This document shows positions 1 through 10,043 of a stretch of DNA of 64,000 bases, in pieces. The translations under genes and the position numbers were made by a program. Numbering within the stretch: the stretch's first letter is position 1; each line of letters starts with the position of its first letter. The notes under the pieces were generated by a model. That model saw only the letters and a list, made by a program, of their open reading frames with translations. It searched no databases and had not been told where the DNA came from. The stretch is from Bartonella sp. HY038 (GTDB taxonomy: Bacteria; Pseudomonadota; Alphaproteobacteria; Rhizobiales; Rhizobiaceae), in assembly GCF_014117425.1 (NCBI RefSeq), contig NZ_CP059725.1, positions 1,550,001 through 1,614,000 on the forward strand, read 5' to 3'.

Positions 1-227
1 AAAAAACAATTAAAGCAACAAGTGTTGGCAAAGCTACAGCCGTGCAAGAAACCGCTCGCGGTGTTGAATTTTTGACTATTTGTTCCATTCGCAAAGTCAA
101 TGATGACCGCGTAGCTCAGCTTGTTTTTTCTATTCAAGAAGGCAATAATAGCGAAGCTAAAGCATCTCAGCTTGAAAAGAAATATATTGCTGAACTTAGA
201 AAGTCAGCACGGATTCAAACACCTTAA
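1..227 (+). CDS. SurA-like peptidylprolyl isomerase, C-terminal fragment
   Basis: An open frame enters from the left edge (first full codon at base 3) and ends at the TAA at 225-227. The 74 visible residues are the tail of a larger protein, with a lysine/glutamate-rich helical end ([19 protein letters not shown]). Together with pdxA and rsmA directly downstream, this matches the C-terminus of the periplasmic SurA-type chaperone/prolyl isomerase that precedes pdxA in Brucella and Bartonella, where it assists outer-membrane protein folding. The stop overlaps the pdxA start by one base, so the two genes are translationally coupled. No catalytic domain is inside the window, so the family call rests mainly on context. 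Confidence 0.65.
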   Translation, partial: KTIKATSVGKATAVQETARGVEFLTICSIRKVNDDRVAQLVFSIQEGNNSEAKASQLEKKYIAELRKSARIQTP

Positions 228-1231
228 TGCTGCCTATTGCTCTATCATCTGGGGATCCTTCTGGAATAGGCTTGGAAATTGCTTTGAAGGCTTGGCTGAA
301 CCGCAAGCTTTCAAACTTACCGCCTTTTTTTATTATTAGTGACGCAAATATTATAGCGAAACGCGCTAAGTTATTTGATCTTGATGTTGATATCCATATC
401 AGCACTCCAAATAATCCTGCAGAAAATTTTGATTATTCTTTACCTGTTCTACCTTTGATAAATCATCAAATTGATCAGGTTGGCGTACCCTTAACGAAAA
501 ATGCCGCTGGCATTATTGAGGCAATTGAACAAGCTGTTGGCTTAGTTTTTGATAAAAAAGCAAGAGCTATTGTCACCTGCCCTATTGCAAAAATTAACTT
601 ATATGAATCTGGGTTTGGGTTTCCTGGTCATACTGAATTTTTAGCAGACCTAGCGCAACGCTATATAGGACAACCAGTTAAGCCTGTTATGATGCTAGCA
701 GGGCCAGAACTGCGAACGGTTCCAGTGACGGTACATATTCCTTTGAAGCAAGTACCACAAGCACTGACTAAAGAGCTCATTATCGAAATAGCAACAATTT
801 GTAATAATGATCTTATCCATAAATTTGGCGTTAGTGCGCCACGTATCGCCATAGCTGGGCTAAACCCTCATGCAGGTGAGTCAGGCGCCATGGGCGTGGA
901 AGATAGGGATATTATTCAACCTGCTATTGATATTTTACGCCAACAAGGTCTTATTATCACCAATCCCTTGCCATCAGACACTATGTTTCATGCACGAGCA
1001 CGCGCAAATTATGATGTTGCCCTTTGTATGTACCATGATCAAGCGCTAATTCCAGTAAAGACAATTGGCTTTGATGATACTGTTAATGTGACTTTGGGAT
1101 TGCCTTTCATTCGAACATCTCCAGACCATGGCACCGCCTTTGATATCGCTAATAAGGGTATTGCGCTACCTGATAGTTTGATTGCAGCGATTAAGCTCGC
1201 AGATAAATTATCACAGAACCATACTGAGTAA
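227..1231 (+). CDS. pdxA: 4-hydroxythreonine-4-phosphate dehydrogenase PdxA
   Basis: A 334-residue cytoplasmic enzyme of the DXP-dependent vitamin B6 pathway. It oxidises and decarboxylates 4-phosphohydroxy-L-threonine with NAD(P) and a divalent metal. Visible family signatures are [12 protein letters not shown] at residues 7-18, GFPGHTEF near 131-138, [13 protein letters not shown] at 211-223 and DHGTAFDIA at 300-308. The expected metal-binding histidines appear at about 170, 215 and 270 (the last in MYHDQA). Length is normal for the family. The ATG overlaps the stop of the upstream SurA-like gene. rsmA follows after 168 bases in the same direction, as in enterobacterial and rhizobial surA-pdxA-rsmA operons. 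Confidence 0.96.
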   Translation: MLPIALSSGDPSGIGLEIALKAWLNRKLSNLPPFFIISDANIIAKRAKLFDLDVDIHISTPNNPAENFDYSLPVLPLINHQIDQVGVPLTKNAAGIIEAIEQAVGLVFDKKARAIVTCPIAKINLYESGFGFPGHTEFLADLAQRYIGQPVKPVMMLAGPELRTVPVTVHIPLKQVPQALTKELIIEIATICNNDLIHKFGVSAPRIAIAGLNPHAGESGAMGVEDRDIIQPAIDILRQQGLIITNPLPSDTMFHARARANYDVALCMYHDQALIPVKTIGFDDTVNVTLGLPFIRTSPDHGTAFDIANKGIALPDSLIAAIKLADKLSQNHTE

Positions 1232-1399
1232 CTTTAACCATGTTGGCTACCATTATTTTAAATGCTAAAGCCTTTAGCAATGCTGACTTCTCTAGTTTTT
1301 AGGATCTTAAAATAATTATCGGTCAATTGTATGATATCTTGCATTTACCATTACAATCAGTTACCGATGCGAAAGATATTTAGAAATTTAAGGTATAAC

Positions 1400-2227
1400 A
1401 TGGCCATTGATAATCTCCCCCCATTGCGTGACGTTATCGAGACATTCGGTCTATCCGCCAAAAAATCACTTGGCCAAAATTTTTTATTTGATCTTAATCT
1501 AACCACAAAAATTGCTAAGCAAGCTGGCGATTTACAAGATAAGCCGGTTTTAGAAATTGGCCCCGGTCCCGGTGGATTAACACGTGCGTTATTAGCGCAA
1601 GGCGCAATTGTAACCGCAATTGAACGTGATGAGCGTTGTCTTGCGGCATTGGACGAGATTTCACGCGCATACCCAAATCGTTTAAATATTATTCATGGTG
1701 ATGCGTTAGAAGTCAAATATACTGAACTATATTCAAATATTGAGGAAAAACCACGCATCATTGCGAATCTACCCTATAATGTGGGTACGCAATTATTGAT
1801 CAATTGGTTATTAACTGAACCATGGCCACCTTTCTATCACTCTCTTACCTTGATGTTTCAAAAAGAAGTAGCACAACGTATTGTAGCCAAAGCAAATGAT
1901 GATCACTATGGACGACTTGGCGTTCTAGCTGGCTGGCGCACACAAGCACGCATAGCTTTTGACGTACCACCTCAGGCTTTTACTCCTCCTCCCAAGGTAA
2001 CATCGTCTATCGTTCACCTTATACCTAGAGATAAGCCATTAACTGTCAACGTTGCAAAGCTAGAACAGGTGACACTTGCGGCCTTTGGCCAAAGACGCAA
2101 AATGTTACGCCAAAGTCTTAAAAGTCTTGGTGGTGAGCAACTGCTAAATGAGGCTAGCATCGACCCTACTCGGAGGGCGGAAACCTTAGACATTGAGGAC
2201 TTTGTCAAACTAGCAAATTTAATATAG
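1400..2227 (+). CDS. rsmA: 16S rRNA dimethyladenosine transferase RsmA (KsgA)
   Basis: SAM-dependent enzyme that dimethylates two adjacent adenines near the 3' end of 16S rRNA during late small-subunit assembly. From the ATG at 1400 it has 275 residues, the usual size. The N-terminal [11 protein letters not shown] (21-31), the SAM-binding [14 protein letters not shown] (51-64) and the catalytic NLPY (123-126) are present. The C-terminal helical domain contains [13 protein letters not shown]. The open frame extends upstream to 1331, but the extra 23 residues do not resemble the family and the frame there is AT-rich, so 1400 is preferred. It is the last gene of the surA-pdxA-rsmA run; no clear terminator follows. 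Confidence 0.95.
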   Translation: MAIDNLPPLRDVIETFGLSAKKSLGQNFLFDLNLTTKIAKQAGDLQDKPVLEIGPGPGGLTRALLAQGAIVTAIERDERCLAALDEISRAYPNRLNIIHGDALEVKYTELYSNIEEKPRIIANLPYNVGTQLLINWLLTEPWPPFYHSLTLMFQKEVAQRIVAKANDDHYGRLGVLAGWRTQARIAFDVPPQAFTPPPKVTSSIVHLIPRDKPLTVNVAKLEQVTLAAFGQRRKMLRQSLKSLGGEQLLNEASIDPTRRAETLDIEDFVKLANLI

Positions 2228-3279
2228 CCTTCTTAACACAAGCTACATTAATAAATAGTTGTAGGTTGAGCTATTTAAAAATATTTCATTTTTGTATTTT
2301 ATGATAACAAAAAATAATCTAATCATTTATTAAGCGATCGAATATCTGCTTGCTTTACATATGTTTATGCTAAGATAAACATCCCCAAAATATGAATTAA
2401 ATCAATCACAATAAATGGTCATTTATCGGGAAAAGACTATTTTTTAGTTCTAATTACATACAAGATGTAAAGTTTGAAAATGGTAGACATAAGATACAGA
2501 TGCGCGACACCTAATTGTTTTGACAAAAAAATAATATTAAGCCCCTTTGCATAAAGTCAAAGTATTGCTTAAAAAATACACGAAACAGTCACAAATATTT
2601 CTTGGAGCCAGAACCTAGAACCTCACTGAAAATTTAATTGAGTATCACCGTCCATTATTAATTCACTTTGTTTGGGAAAACGGAAGGATGGATAATCAAT
2701 TGGACTCATACTCCCTATAAACAGTATAACACAAGAAAATTGCGTTAGTTAAAACGATTGCACTGATGGTTAATGGGCAACAGTTAATTGGGTTTTGATT
2801 TCGTTCTTGCAATGTTGGTTCCCCACAAGCAAGAAGATCGTGATATCGGGAACCCTTTTAATAAACAGCCAATACAGTTTGTAGGATTGATCATTGATCC
2901 AAAGACTTTGCGCCATTTACATTGATTGAATATCATTTTTATCGCTTGCGGGATGTAGGTTTACTTGACCTTATTGATCAAGCGCTTGTCGTTTTTTTGA
3001 GTTTAATCTACCAGCAAGCTGAACAGCCAAGCATAGCAATTATTGCTAACCAATCTGTAAAAACAGCAGAAAGTAGCGGCATTGGGATATTACTTAAAAG
3101 ATAGTTATTGGAAAAAATAACGCATCTTAATTGGTGCATAACGCTGATAAAGAATTGGGAAAAGACAGCAGCTTCTCAATCATTTGATTAATTAAATCAA
3201 ATATTGATTTATCTTATAAATCCAATAATTCTCACAGACACAACTCAAACACAGGCTTTGAAATTGCTAGAATAAGCAA
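2228..3279. other. Long intergenic region with decayed transposase
   Basis: About 1 kb between rsmA and the end of lpxA. It is AT-rich with many stops in all frames. The only recognisable coding trace is the transposase piece at 2898-3104. In related genomes lpxI and lpxB follow lpxA on this strand, and no trace of either is readable here. No tRNA-like or terminator-like structure was seen. Confidence 0.6.
2898..3104 (+). pseudogene. IS5-family transposase fragment (QSVKT subgroup)
   Basis: About 68 codons open between stops read like the middle of an IS5-family DDE transposase of the group with a PSxAIIDSQSVKT motif. The frame reads SKDFAPFTLIEYHFYRLRDV followed by a GLLDLIDQAL-like helix, and then PSIAIIANQSVKTAE. 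In active members the motif has the first catalytic aspartate (IID-S-Q); here it reads IIANQ, so that residue is lost. There is no start codon in a sensible place, no second or third catalytic acid and no visible terminal repeats. It is a remnant, not a functional gene, and lies just beyond the 3' end of lpxA. Confidence 0.7.
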
Positions 3280-4098
3280 TCAATCTCCATCATTCATTTC
3301 AAGACCTAATTGTGGAGTACAAAAAGAACGTTTGCCACGGTCTTCAATAAAATTCAACATATCAATAACCGCTAATGAATCAGGATATTGTGCACGCACA
3401 TCCTGGGCACGTTCCTTAATTGGCTTAGTACGATCAAACAGCATATTCACCGCATGACGCATTGCATGAATCTCAACGCGTTGAAGACCAGATCGTTTCA
3501 TTCCTATAATATTCAAGCCACCAAGATGGGCATGAACTCCAATAGCACTACCAAAAGGAATAAGATCACCCACTAATGCAGCCAAACCACCAACAAATGC
3601 ATGATGACCGACCCGAGCAAACTGGTGGACAGCTCCGCCGCCGCCAATAATAACATGATCACCTATAACGACATGGCCGCCAATCATGACATTATTAGAA
3701 AATGTTACATGATTACCTAATATACAATCATGTGCTACATGCGCATAAGCAAGAAATTGACAATCATCACCAATAATAGTCGTCCCCAACGCATTATCAG
3801 AACCGCGATGCATGGTAACACCTTCGCGGATAATACAATTTTTACCGATCACAAGGGTAGTGCGCCCACCTTTATGCTTGTTATTTTGTGGATCTGCTCC
3901 CAAAATAGCATGTGGATATACTTTTGCACCCTCGCCTAAGCTTGTTGCTCCCATAATGACGACATGGCTCATCAGCTCACAATTATCGCCAATTTCAGCG
4001 TCGGCACTAATATGGCAAAATGGACCAATAATAACATTATCGCCAAGCTTGGCACCGGTCTCAACTAATGCAGTTGGATGAATTTGAGCAGCAGCCAT
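3280..4098 (-). CDS. lpxA: UDP-N-acetylglucosamine O-acyltransferase LpxA
   Basis: First committed acyl transfer of lipid A synthesis: moves a 3-hydroxyacyl chain from ACP to the 3-OH of UDP-GlcNAc in the cytoplasm. From the ATG at 4098 the protein has 272 residues. The N-terminal two thirds are a run of left-handed beta-helix hexapeptides (such as IGPFCH, IGDNCE, VIGDHV). The catalytic histidine lies in LAYAHVAHDC, followed by the helical C-terminal domain with GLNIIGMKRSG and HAVNMLFDRTKP. ATG 4098 has an AAGGTGA ribosome site seven bases upstream; a GTG five codons earlier is less likely. A 302-base gap separates it from fabZ, although these genes usually sit close together, and lpxI/lpxB do not follow. 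Confidence 0.95.
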   Translation of the reverse strand: MAAAQIHPTALVETGAKLGDNVIIGPFCHISADAEIGDNCELMSHVVIMGATSLGEGAKVYPHAILGADPQNNKHKGGRTTLVIGKNCIIREGVTMHRGSDNALGTTIIGDDCQFLAYAHVAHDCILGNHVTFSNNVMIGGHVVIGDHVIIGGGGAVHQFARVGHHAFVGGLAALVGDLIPFGSAIGVHAHLGGLNIIGMKRSGLQRVEIHAMRHAVNMLFDRTKPIKERAQDVRAQYPDSLAVIDMLNFIEDRGKRSFCTPQLGLEMNDGD

Positions 4099-4400
4099 AA
4101 TAGTCACCTTCACTTAGTTTTCATTTTAAAAAATATTATAAACGTCCAATTTCCATCAAACTTTTAAAAAAGTTACTAACTTGGATAGAAAGTTTTATCA
4201 TACATATTAGAAAATTATTTGTCACACGAACAAAAACTTGCAAATCTTGTTAAATGAAAACCTGCTCTTTAAAGCTTTAGGTTTTCGCAAAACATCATAA
4301 AATTGAAATAAAGGTTGCAGCCATATGTTAGACAGAACCCACTATTTAAACAATAAACGATCAGCGAACCTGCAAAAAACGAAGACGAAAAATCAGTTAA
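4099..4400. other. fabZ-lpxA intergenic gap
   Basis: About 300 AT-rich bases with no open frame of substance. An imperfect inverted repeat (AAAACCT around 4257-4263 against AGGTTTT around 4277-4283) is the only structure seen. This spacing is unusual for a pair normally in one tight operon, so lpxA may have its own promoter here. Confidence 0.4.
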
Positions 4401-4871
4401 CTACTTACTTTTTGCATCTATCATTGCCGTCACTTCAGCCTCGGCAACCTTATCACCATCAACCTCAGCAATGCAGGCGAATTTAACAATATTACCGCGC
4501 CCCTTTACCTTCTTTACATGTAAAAGAAGTTGATCACCTGGGACTACAGGTTTGCGAAATTTAGCATTATCAATAGTCATAAAATAGACTACACCAGGTC
4601 GATCGACACCACGCTCATGAAGACAAATCGCACCAGCAGTTTGCGCCATAGCTTCAATAATTAACACACCTGGCATAATAGGATTTTCTGGAAAATGCCC
4701 CATAAAATGCGGTTCATTAATGGTTACATTTTTCACACCGGTCGCAGAAACATCCGATTGAATATTAATAATTCGATCAATAAGTAGAAACGGATATCTA
4801 TGCGGCAAAGTAGCTAGAATTTTCATAATATCCATTGACGTCAAAACCGTGCCGGCATCGATCGCATTCAT
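4401..4871 (-). CDS. fabZ: 3-hydroxyacyl-ACP dehydratase FabZ
   Basis: Dehydrates 3-hydroxyacyl-ACP to trans-2-enoyl-ACP in fatty acid elongation; its substrates are also the acyl donors for LpxD and LpxA, which explains the clustering. The 156-residue protein has the hot-dog fold motifs [11 protein letters not shown] (24-34), [13 protein letters not shown] with catalytic His59, and EAMAQTAG with catalytic Glu73. The start codon shares one base with the lpxD stop, indicating translational coupling. Slightly longer than the E. coli protein because of a short N-terminal extension typical of alphaproteobacteria. Confidence 0.96.
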   Translation of the reverse strand: MNAIDAGTVLTSMDIMKILATLPHRYPFLLIDRIINIQSDVSATGVKNVTINEPHFMGHFPENPIMPGVLIIEAMAQTAGAICLHERGVDRPGVVYFMTIDNAKFRKPVVPGDQLLLHVKKVKGRGNIVKFACIAEVDGDKVAEAEVTAMIDAKSK

Positions 4872-5917
4872 TATTTTTTCTCCTTGGGTTGACGGCCGAT
4901 ACTGCGCAAGGCTGCAACTTCTCTAAACCATTGCTTGAATGGCCGAGCCGGAATACCGCCCCATTTTTCGCCATCGGGGATATCATTCATAACACCACTT
5001 GCAGCAGCAATCTGTACATTGGATCCTATAATGGTATGATCTGCAAGTCCAACACGTCCACCCAACTGCGTAAAATCACCGATTGTTACGCTGCCTGCAA
5101 TACCGCAATGGGCGGCAATAAGACAGTAGCGACCAATATGAACATTGTGTGCTATTTGAACCAAATTATCAATTTTAGTACCCTCGCCAATGATTGTATC
5201 ACGCAATGCACCACGATCAATCGTCGAATTAGCTCCTACTTCAACATGATCTTGTAAAATGACCCTACCAAGTTGCGGAACTTTCTCGATTCCACGCGGA
5301 CCACCGACATAGCCAAATCCATCTTGACCGATACGACATCCAGAATATAGGTAAACGTGATTGCCTAGCAAAGAATATTGTACTGATACGTTGGGCGCAA
5401 TATAACAATTACGGCCAATTTTACAATTTTCGCCGATTACTGATGTTGCGGAAATTACGCTATTGGCGCCAATTACAACGTTTTTACCAATAACTGCACC
5501 AGCTTCAACCGTTACATTATCCTCCAATTGTGCAGTGCTATCAATAAAGGCATTGGGAGATATCCCCCAACATCCTGTTGCCGGATATGGTTCTACAGAG
5601 GGAGGAAACAAAATACGACCTACAAGCGAAAAATCACTGTGAGGATTTGATGAAACAAGAATAGCAATGCCTGCAGGAACAATAGAAATTAATTGTTCAG
5701 GACAAAAGATTGCCGAAGCTACGAGCGTCTTCAACGAATCGTTATATTTTTTATTATCGATAAAAGTGAGACAACCTTCGGTGGCATTATCTAGCGGCGC
5801 AAGCCTATTTATAACGACGTCAGCCAATTCAGATTGCAATAAACGAGCACCAGTAAGAGATGCCGCCTTTTGGGCAGACATCTCTTGAGATGGGACAAAA
5901 AACTTCGTATCCAACAT
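4871..5917 (-). CDS. lpxD: UDP-3-O-acylglucosamine N-acyltransferase LpxD
   Basis: Third step of lipid A synthesis: adds the N-linked 3-hydroxyacyl chain to UDP-3-O-acyl-glucosamine. From the ATG at 5917 it has 348 residues. An N-terminal uridine-binding domain (about 1-110) leads into a left-handed beta-helix of hexapeptide repeats (for example [18 protein letters not shown]). The catalytic His is in the [12 protein letters not shown] stretch. A C-terminal helix contains [19 protein letters not shown] one codon upstream opens the frame but the ATG is preferred. It follows bamA by about 40 bases in the same transcript, and its ribosome site (AAGGAG, complement of 5931-5936) lies in a hairpin. 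Confidence 0.95.
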   Translation of the reverse strand: MLDTKFFVPSQEMSAQKAASLTGARLLQSELADVVINRLAPLDNATEGCLTFIDNKKYNDSLKTLVASAIFCPEQLISIVPAGIAILVSSNPHSDFSLVGRILFPPSVEPYPATGCWGISPNAFIDSTAQLEDNVTVEAGAVIGKNVVIGANSVISATSVIGENCKIGRNCYIAPNVSVQYSLLGNHVYLYSGCRIGQDGFGYVGGPRGIEKVPQLGRVILQDHVEVGANSTIDRGALRDTIIGEGTKIDNLVQIAHNVHIGRYCLIAAHCGIAGSVTIGDFTQLGGRVGLADHTIIGSNVQIAAASGVMNDIPDGEKWGGIPARPFKQWFREVAALRSIGRQPKEKK

Positions 5918-5929
5918 CAAAACACTTTC

Positions 5930-5950
5930 TCTCCTTGCTTAACAAGGAGA
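5930..5950 (-). promoter_or_regulatory. Hairpin covering the lpxD ribosome-binding site
   Basis: Between the bamA stop and lpxD start an 8-bp perfect inverted repeat (TCTCCTTG at 5930-5937 and CAAGGAGA at 5943-5950, 5-base loop) would form in the mRNA. The lpxD Shine-Dalgarno AAGGAG is in one arm. No T-run follows, so it is not a classical terminator. Base pairing is seen; a role in damping lpxD translation is inference. Confidence 0.5.
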
Positions 5951-5957
5951 AAGAGAA

Positions 5958-8369
5958 TTAGAACTTGGTAGAAACACCAAAGTTAAAGTTCTGGATACGA
6001 TCAGCTTTTTCTTTAGAAATTGGCCAAGCATAGTCAAAACGTAGTGGGCCGAAAGGAGAATTCCACATTAAGCTAACACCAGCAGATGAGCGCCAAGAGC
6101 TACTTGTATTAAGAACATCACCTTCAAACGACGCTGTAGCAGCTGATGGAGTATAATTATTACCATAAAGAGTAGCAGCATCAGCAAAGATAGCACCACG
6201 CATACCCAAACTATCAGGAACAATTGGCATTGGGAACTGCAATTCAGCGGTAGCATTCATATAGGTGGTACCACCTAAGAAATACTTATCACCATTTGCA
6301 GAATATTGAACTGGACCAATACCATTAAACTTGAAACCGCGAATCATATCCGTGTTACTTTTGAACATATCAAAAATACGGGTACCATTTTCACCATTTT
6401 CATGAATGTAGCCGGCGCCACCACTTACAAGACCAACAACATCATATTGCTCTGAAAGTGTCTTGTAAAGCATTGCCTTACCTGAGGTTTTCAAATAATC
6501 AGCATCACCACCGATACCAGCATATTCTTGAGAAACCTGCAAGAACAAGCCATCATGGGGATTTTTAAGATCATCAATCGCATTATAGGTCAAACCATAA
6601 CTAATCGATGAACGGCGCCATGGACTATGATCAGATGCTTCGATAATAGCTCCAGAATAAACATTATAAAGCATTTGATTGGCTTGATCGCCATAACGCT
6701 CTGTAAACCATGAACGATCTAAATTATATTCTTCCTCGACATAGTTATAACCAATACTTGCAGTCACCTCATCCGTAATTGGAATACCAAAACGAACGGT
6801 ACCACCTGTTTGGCGAACATCGTAATCATCATTCATCCGATAAGAACGACGGAAAACATCGACACCGGCTGACATACGATAACCTAGGAAATACGGCTCA
6901 GTGATTGAAAATGAATAGTTTTGAGCATCGTTTTGACCAACACCGGCACCTAAACGTACATATTGACCACGACCAAGGAAGTTACGCTCAGTAATCGATG
7001 CTTCAACAGAAGCACCAGGACTATCACCACCGGTTGTATAACCACCACCGATGGAGAACTCACCGGTTGAACGTTCAACAACATCTACAACCAAAACAAC
7101 TTGATCTGGCTCAGAACCAGGAGCAGTTGAAACATTCACAGTCTGGAAGAAACCTAAACCTTCCAAACGACGCTTTGCACGTTGAACCATAGTTTGATTA
7201 AAAGCATCACCTTCACTTAAATCAAACTCACGACGAATAACATAATCACGGGTTTTATTATTACCACGAATCTCGATTCGCTGAACATAAGCGCGAGGAC
7301 CTTGATCTACGCTATAAACCAGTGAAATTGTATGATTATTAAAATCACGATTACCTAAAGGCTCAACTTTAGCAAAAGCATAGCCAGAATCAGCAATACG
7401 ATCACTCAATGCAAGAACTGTATCTTCAATCCGCTTAGCACTATAAACATCGCCATTACGGGTTTTAAGCGCACGCGACATACTTTCGGTATCAACACCA
7501 GGAACGGTACTTTCAACCTGAACGTCACCTAAACGGTACCGCTGCCCCTCATCAATTACAAAGTTAATTGTATATTTATTGGTTGTCGGATCAAGAGTAG
7601 CATTCGATGAAATAATACGGAAATCTGCATAACCACGATTGAAGTAGAAACGACGAAGCGCCTCTTCATCCGCCTCTAAGCGATCTTGAGTATAAACATC
7701 ACCACGTGTCAACCATGACAACATATTACTGCGTTTTGTAGTAATAACATCGCGCAAGCGACGATTACCGAAAGCGTGATTACCTTCAAAAACAATATCA
7801 TTAATCTTGGTGCGCTCACCTTCATTAACGTCAAAAACGACATTAACACGACCTTGGCCTAGATTAACAACATTAGTGCTAACAGTTACATTTTCACGAC
7901 CAACTGAAGCATAAGCCTGCTTAATTGTATCTTCATCAGACAAAAGCTTTGCACGATCAAATGGCGAACGAGGCTTCAACGATAAAACACGCTCAAGATC
8001 CGCATCTTTAATACGCTTATTACCGTGGAAAAGAACCTGATTAACCACTTCATATTCAACAACATTAACAACAAGAGCATTACCCTGCTGACGAATAGTC
8101 ACATCAGAAAAAAGCCCCATATTGAAAAGACGCTTCAAGGCCTCATCAATATCATTATTGGAAAAATTACGGCCAGACGTGATGCCAATATTATCGCGTA
8201 TAGTCTGCGCATCAACACGCTTATTACCGCGAACTTCAACCCTACTAACAACAGCAGCTTGCGCAACACTAGCAGTAGAGACAGAAACCACAACCGTTGA
8301 AGGAACTGCAATCGCCACTGTTAAGGCAATAGCTGAGGCTGCACCAAGAAATTTTGTTTTGGCCGTCAT
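5958..8369 (-). CDS. bamA: Outer membrane protein assembly factor BamA
   Basis: Central pore of the BAM complex that folds and inserts beta-barrel proteins into the outer membrane. The 803 residues start with a signal peptide (hydrophobic stretch about 10-30, predicted cleavage after SVAQA near 38). Tandem POTRA domains follow (about 39-385; starts such as VVSRVEVRGNKRVD and INDIVFEGNHAFG). A 16-strand barrel runs to the end, with the surface-antigen-family stretch FSIGGGYTTGGDSPG and a C-terminal phenylalanine (FGVSTKF) as the barrel sorting signal. It is the second gene of an rseP-bamA-lpxD-fabZ-lpxA series, with a 555-base gap to rseP, so a separate promoter upstream is likely. Confidence 0.96.
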   Translation of the reverse strand: MTAKTKFLGAASAIALTVAIAVPSTVVVSVSTASVAQAAVVSRVEVRGNKRVDAQTIRDNIGITSGRNFSNNDIDEALKRLFNMGLFSDVTIRQQGNALVVNVVEYEVVNQVLFHGNKRIKDADLERVLSLKPRSPFDRAKLLSDEDTIKQAYASVGRENVTVSTNVVNLGQGRVNVVFDVNEGERTKINDIVFEGNHAFGNRRLRDVITTKRSNMLSWLTRGDVYTQDRLEADEEALRRFYFNRGYADFRIISSNATLDPTTNKYTINFVIDEGQRYRLGDVQVESTVPGVDTESMSRALKTRNGDVYSAKRIEDTVLALSDRIADSGYAFAKVEPLGNRDFNNHTISLVYSVDQGPRAYVQRIEIRGNNKTRDYVIRREFDLSEGDAFNQTMVQRAKRRLEGLGFFQTVNVSTAPGSEPDQVVLVVDVVERSTGEFSIGGGYTTGGDSPGASVEASITERNFLGRGQYVRLGAGVGQNDAQNYSFSITEPYFLGYRMSAGVDVFRRSYRMNDDYDVRQTGGTVRFGIPITDEVTASIGYNYVEEEYNLDRSWFTERYGDQANQMLYNVYSGAIIEASDHSPWRRSSISYGLTYNAIDDLKNPHDGLFLQVSQEYAGIGGDADYLKTSGKAMLYKTLSEQYDVVGLVSGGAGYIHENGENGTRIFDMFKSNTDMIRGFKFNGIGPVQYSANGDKYFLGGTTYMNATAELQFPMPIVPDSLGMRGAIFADAATLYGNNYTPSAATASFEGDVLNTSSSWRSSAGVSLMWNSPFGPLRFDYAWPISKEKADRIQNFNFGVSTKF

Positions 8370-8924
8370 TGGCTTTTATACCCTTGTTTCAATTATTTCG
8401 GATCAACCGAATAGATATTACATTTATTAGCGTTTTTTCTGCTACAAGCAACTAGTTTTGTAAAATTCTTTCAGTTTCACAATGATAGTGACTTAGAAGT
8501 CACGCCTGCCACTATGCTGAACACGCCGTTTTAAAATTCTTGCTCTTTTATACAACAAAAGCATTATTGTTTTCTTAATAACCAAGGTCAAATTAATTTA
8601 ACCCCAATCAACAAATGATACTGATCGCCAATCTCTAATGCAGCACCTAAACTTGTAATGTAACATTAATGATAAAAGCGATTAATTAAAAATCCTTTAG
8701 CCCTCATATCTTAAAATGATTAATCTTGAAACAAGAAAAATCTATTTTTTATAAAAAATGGTCAATTCTTCGCAGAATATAGCCAATTTTTCATTTTTTT
8801 TCATCATAGAACCATGTCAGCATTGTGGTTTATCGATACAATAAACAGCTATTTTAAATCTAACATTAAAATACACTCTACACCTCAACCGGCGATTTCA
8901 GCACTTTTGCGAACGACCAGCATC
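8370..8924. other. rseP-bamA intergenic region
   Basis: 555 bases without a credible gene. On the minus strand it holds the bamA leader, with a CAAGGG-type ribosome site close to the ATG. A plausible -35/-10 pair (TTGCTT, then TAATAA about 16 bases later) lies about 55-80 bases upstream of bamA; this promoter is only a visual match. No conserved stress-sigma site was recognised. Confidence 0.35.
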
Positions 8925-10043
8925 TTAACATGGAATCATATTATTAATCACAGCAAAGAAGATAAAAGCAAGCACTACCATCAAACCGGCCTTAAAAACT
9001 ACCTCTTGAACAGCTGGCTTCACAGGCTTACCAATTACTCCTTCAATTATATAAAAAAGTAAATGCCCACCATCGAGGGGAGGAATGGGTAAAAGATTAA
9101 AAAGACCGATACTTAAAGAGAAAAAGGCAATCAATCTTACTAATTGGACAAATCCAGATTCCGTTACCTTCCATGTAATTTGGATACTTTTCACTGGCCC
9201 ACTCAATTGGCAGCGATCCGCCCTACCCTCTATTAAGCGACCCAAAAATTTTCCTGTTTGCACGACAATATAGCTGCTCTCTTTGAAGCCTTCACCAATT
9301 GATTGAAAAAATCCATAACGAATATGACTAAGAGTCTCTGGAGTTACTTTACTCGAAACGCCAATTTGACCAACTCTGATTTTCGCGCCTGTTCCATCAT
9401 CAATAGGAACTTCTTTTGGTACAACATTTAAATTTAATGTTTCACCACCCCGTTCAACAACAAAAGCAATAGTATCACCTTCATGCATCATAACATAACG
9501 CGATACTTCGTCAAAACTGGTGATTTTTTCACCCTGCACCGTAACGATTTTGTCGCCTGGCTTAAATCCGGCAGCGGATGCAGGCATATCAGGTAAAACA
9601 TCAGTAACTATAGGAGCCAAAATGGGTCGTCCATAGAAAAAGAAAAGAATAGCCAACAAAACAACTGTTAGAATTCCATTAAATAACGGACCGGCAAAAA
9701 CTGTTGCGGCTCGCCGCCATGCCGTGGCGGCGGCAAAAGAATCAGAGCGCTGCATTGCAGATGCTTTAGAAGGCATACTTGCAGCATCTTCATCACCTAT
9801 AAACTTGACATAACCACCCAATGGAATTGCTGCAATACGCCAACGCGTACCACGCTTATCATTAAAGCCCCACAATTCGGGACCAAAACCAATGGAAAAT
9901 GCTGATGCACCAATACCACACCAACGCCCCACAAGATAATGGCCCATCTCATGTATAAAAATAATAACAACAAAAACCGCAACTACGCCAAAAAGACGAA
10001 TGATAATAGTTACAAATGAAAAAAATAAATCTAGGAGTTCCAA
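8925..10043 (-). CDS. rseP: RIP metalloprotease RseP (site-2 protease, M50)
   Basis: Inner-membrane zinc protease that cuts transmembrane segments of substrates such as anti-sigma factors and leftover signal peptides. The 372-residue protein has the HEMGH zinc site at residues 31-35 in the first membrane segment. A single PDZ domain lies around 128-205 (DMPASAAGFKPGDKIVTVQG). The second conserved motif is LLPIPPLDGGH near 317-327, and a last membrane helix lies at the C-terminus. The start is a TTG at 10043 preceded by AAGGTGA on the minus strand; no ATG occurs before the active site. The usual upstream neighbours in rhizobia (cdsA, uppS) are absent; the SPOR gene lies there instead. Confidence 0.94.
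   Translation of the reverse strand: MELLDLFFSFVTIIIRLFGVVAVFVVIIFIHEMGHYLVGRWCGIGASAFSIGFGPELWGFNDKRGTRWRIAAIPLGGYVKFIGDEDAASMPSKASAMQRSDSFAAATAWRRAATVFAGPLFNGILTVVLLAILFFFYGRPILAPIVTDVLPDMPASAAGFKPGDKIVTVQGEKITSFDEVSRYVMMHEGDTIAFVVERGGETLNLNVVPKEVPIDDGTGAKIRVGQIGVSSKVTPETLSHIRYGFFQSIGEGFKESSYIVVQTGKFLGRLIEGRADRCQLSGPVKSIQITWKVTESGFVQLVRLIAFFSLSIGLFNLLPIPPLDGGHLLFYIIEGVIGKPVKPAVQEVVFKAGLMVVLAFIFFAVINNMIPC

Noticed and set aside
1263..1279. TGCTAAA/TTTAGCA hairpin between pdxA and rsmA as a terminator
   Set aside because: No T-run follows and the genes are normally cotranscribed.
4835..5257. 140-codon plus-strand frame opposite lpxD/fabZ
   Set aside because: Entirely antisense to well-supported genes, Thr/Ser/Cys-rich shadow composition.
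8122..8430. 102-codon plus-strand frame over the bamA start
   Set aside because: Antisense to the bamA signal peptide; no independent support.
8814..9062. 82-codon plus-strand frame overlapping the 3' end of rseP
   Set aside because: Composition and position are those of the antisense shadow of rseP; no ribosome site or recognisable protein.
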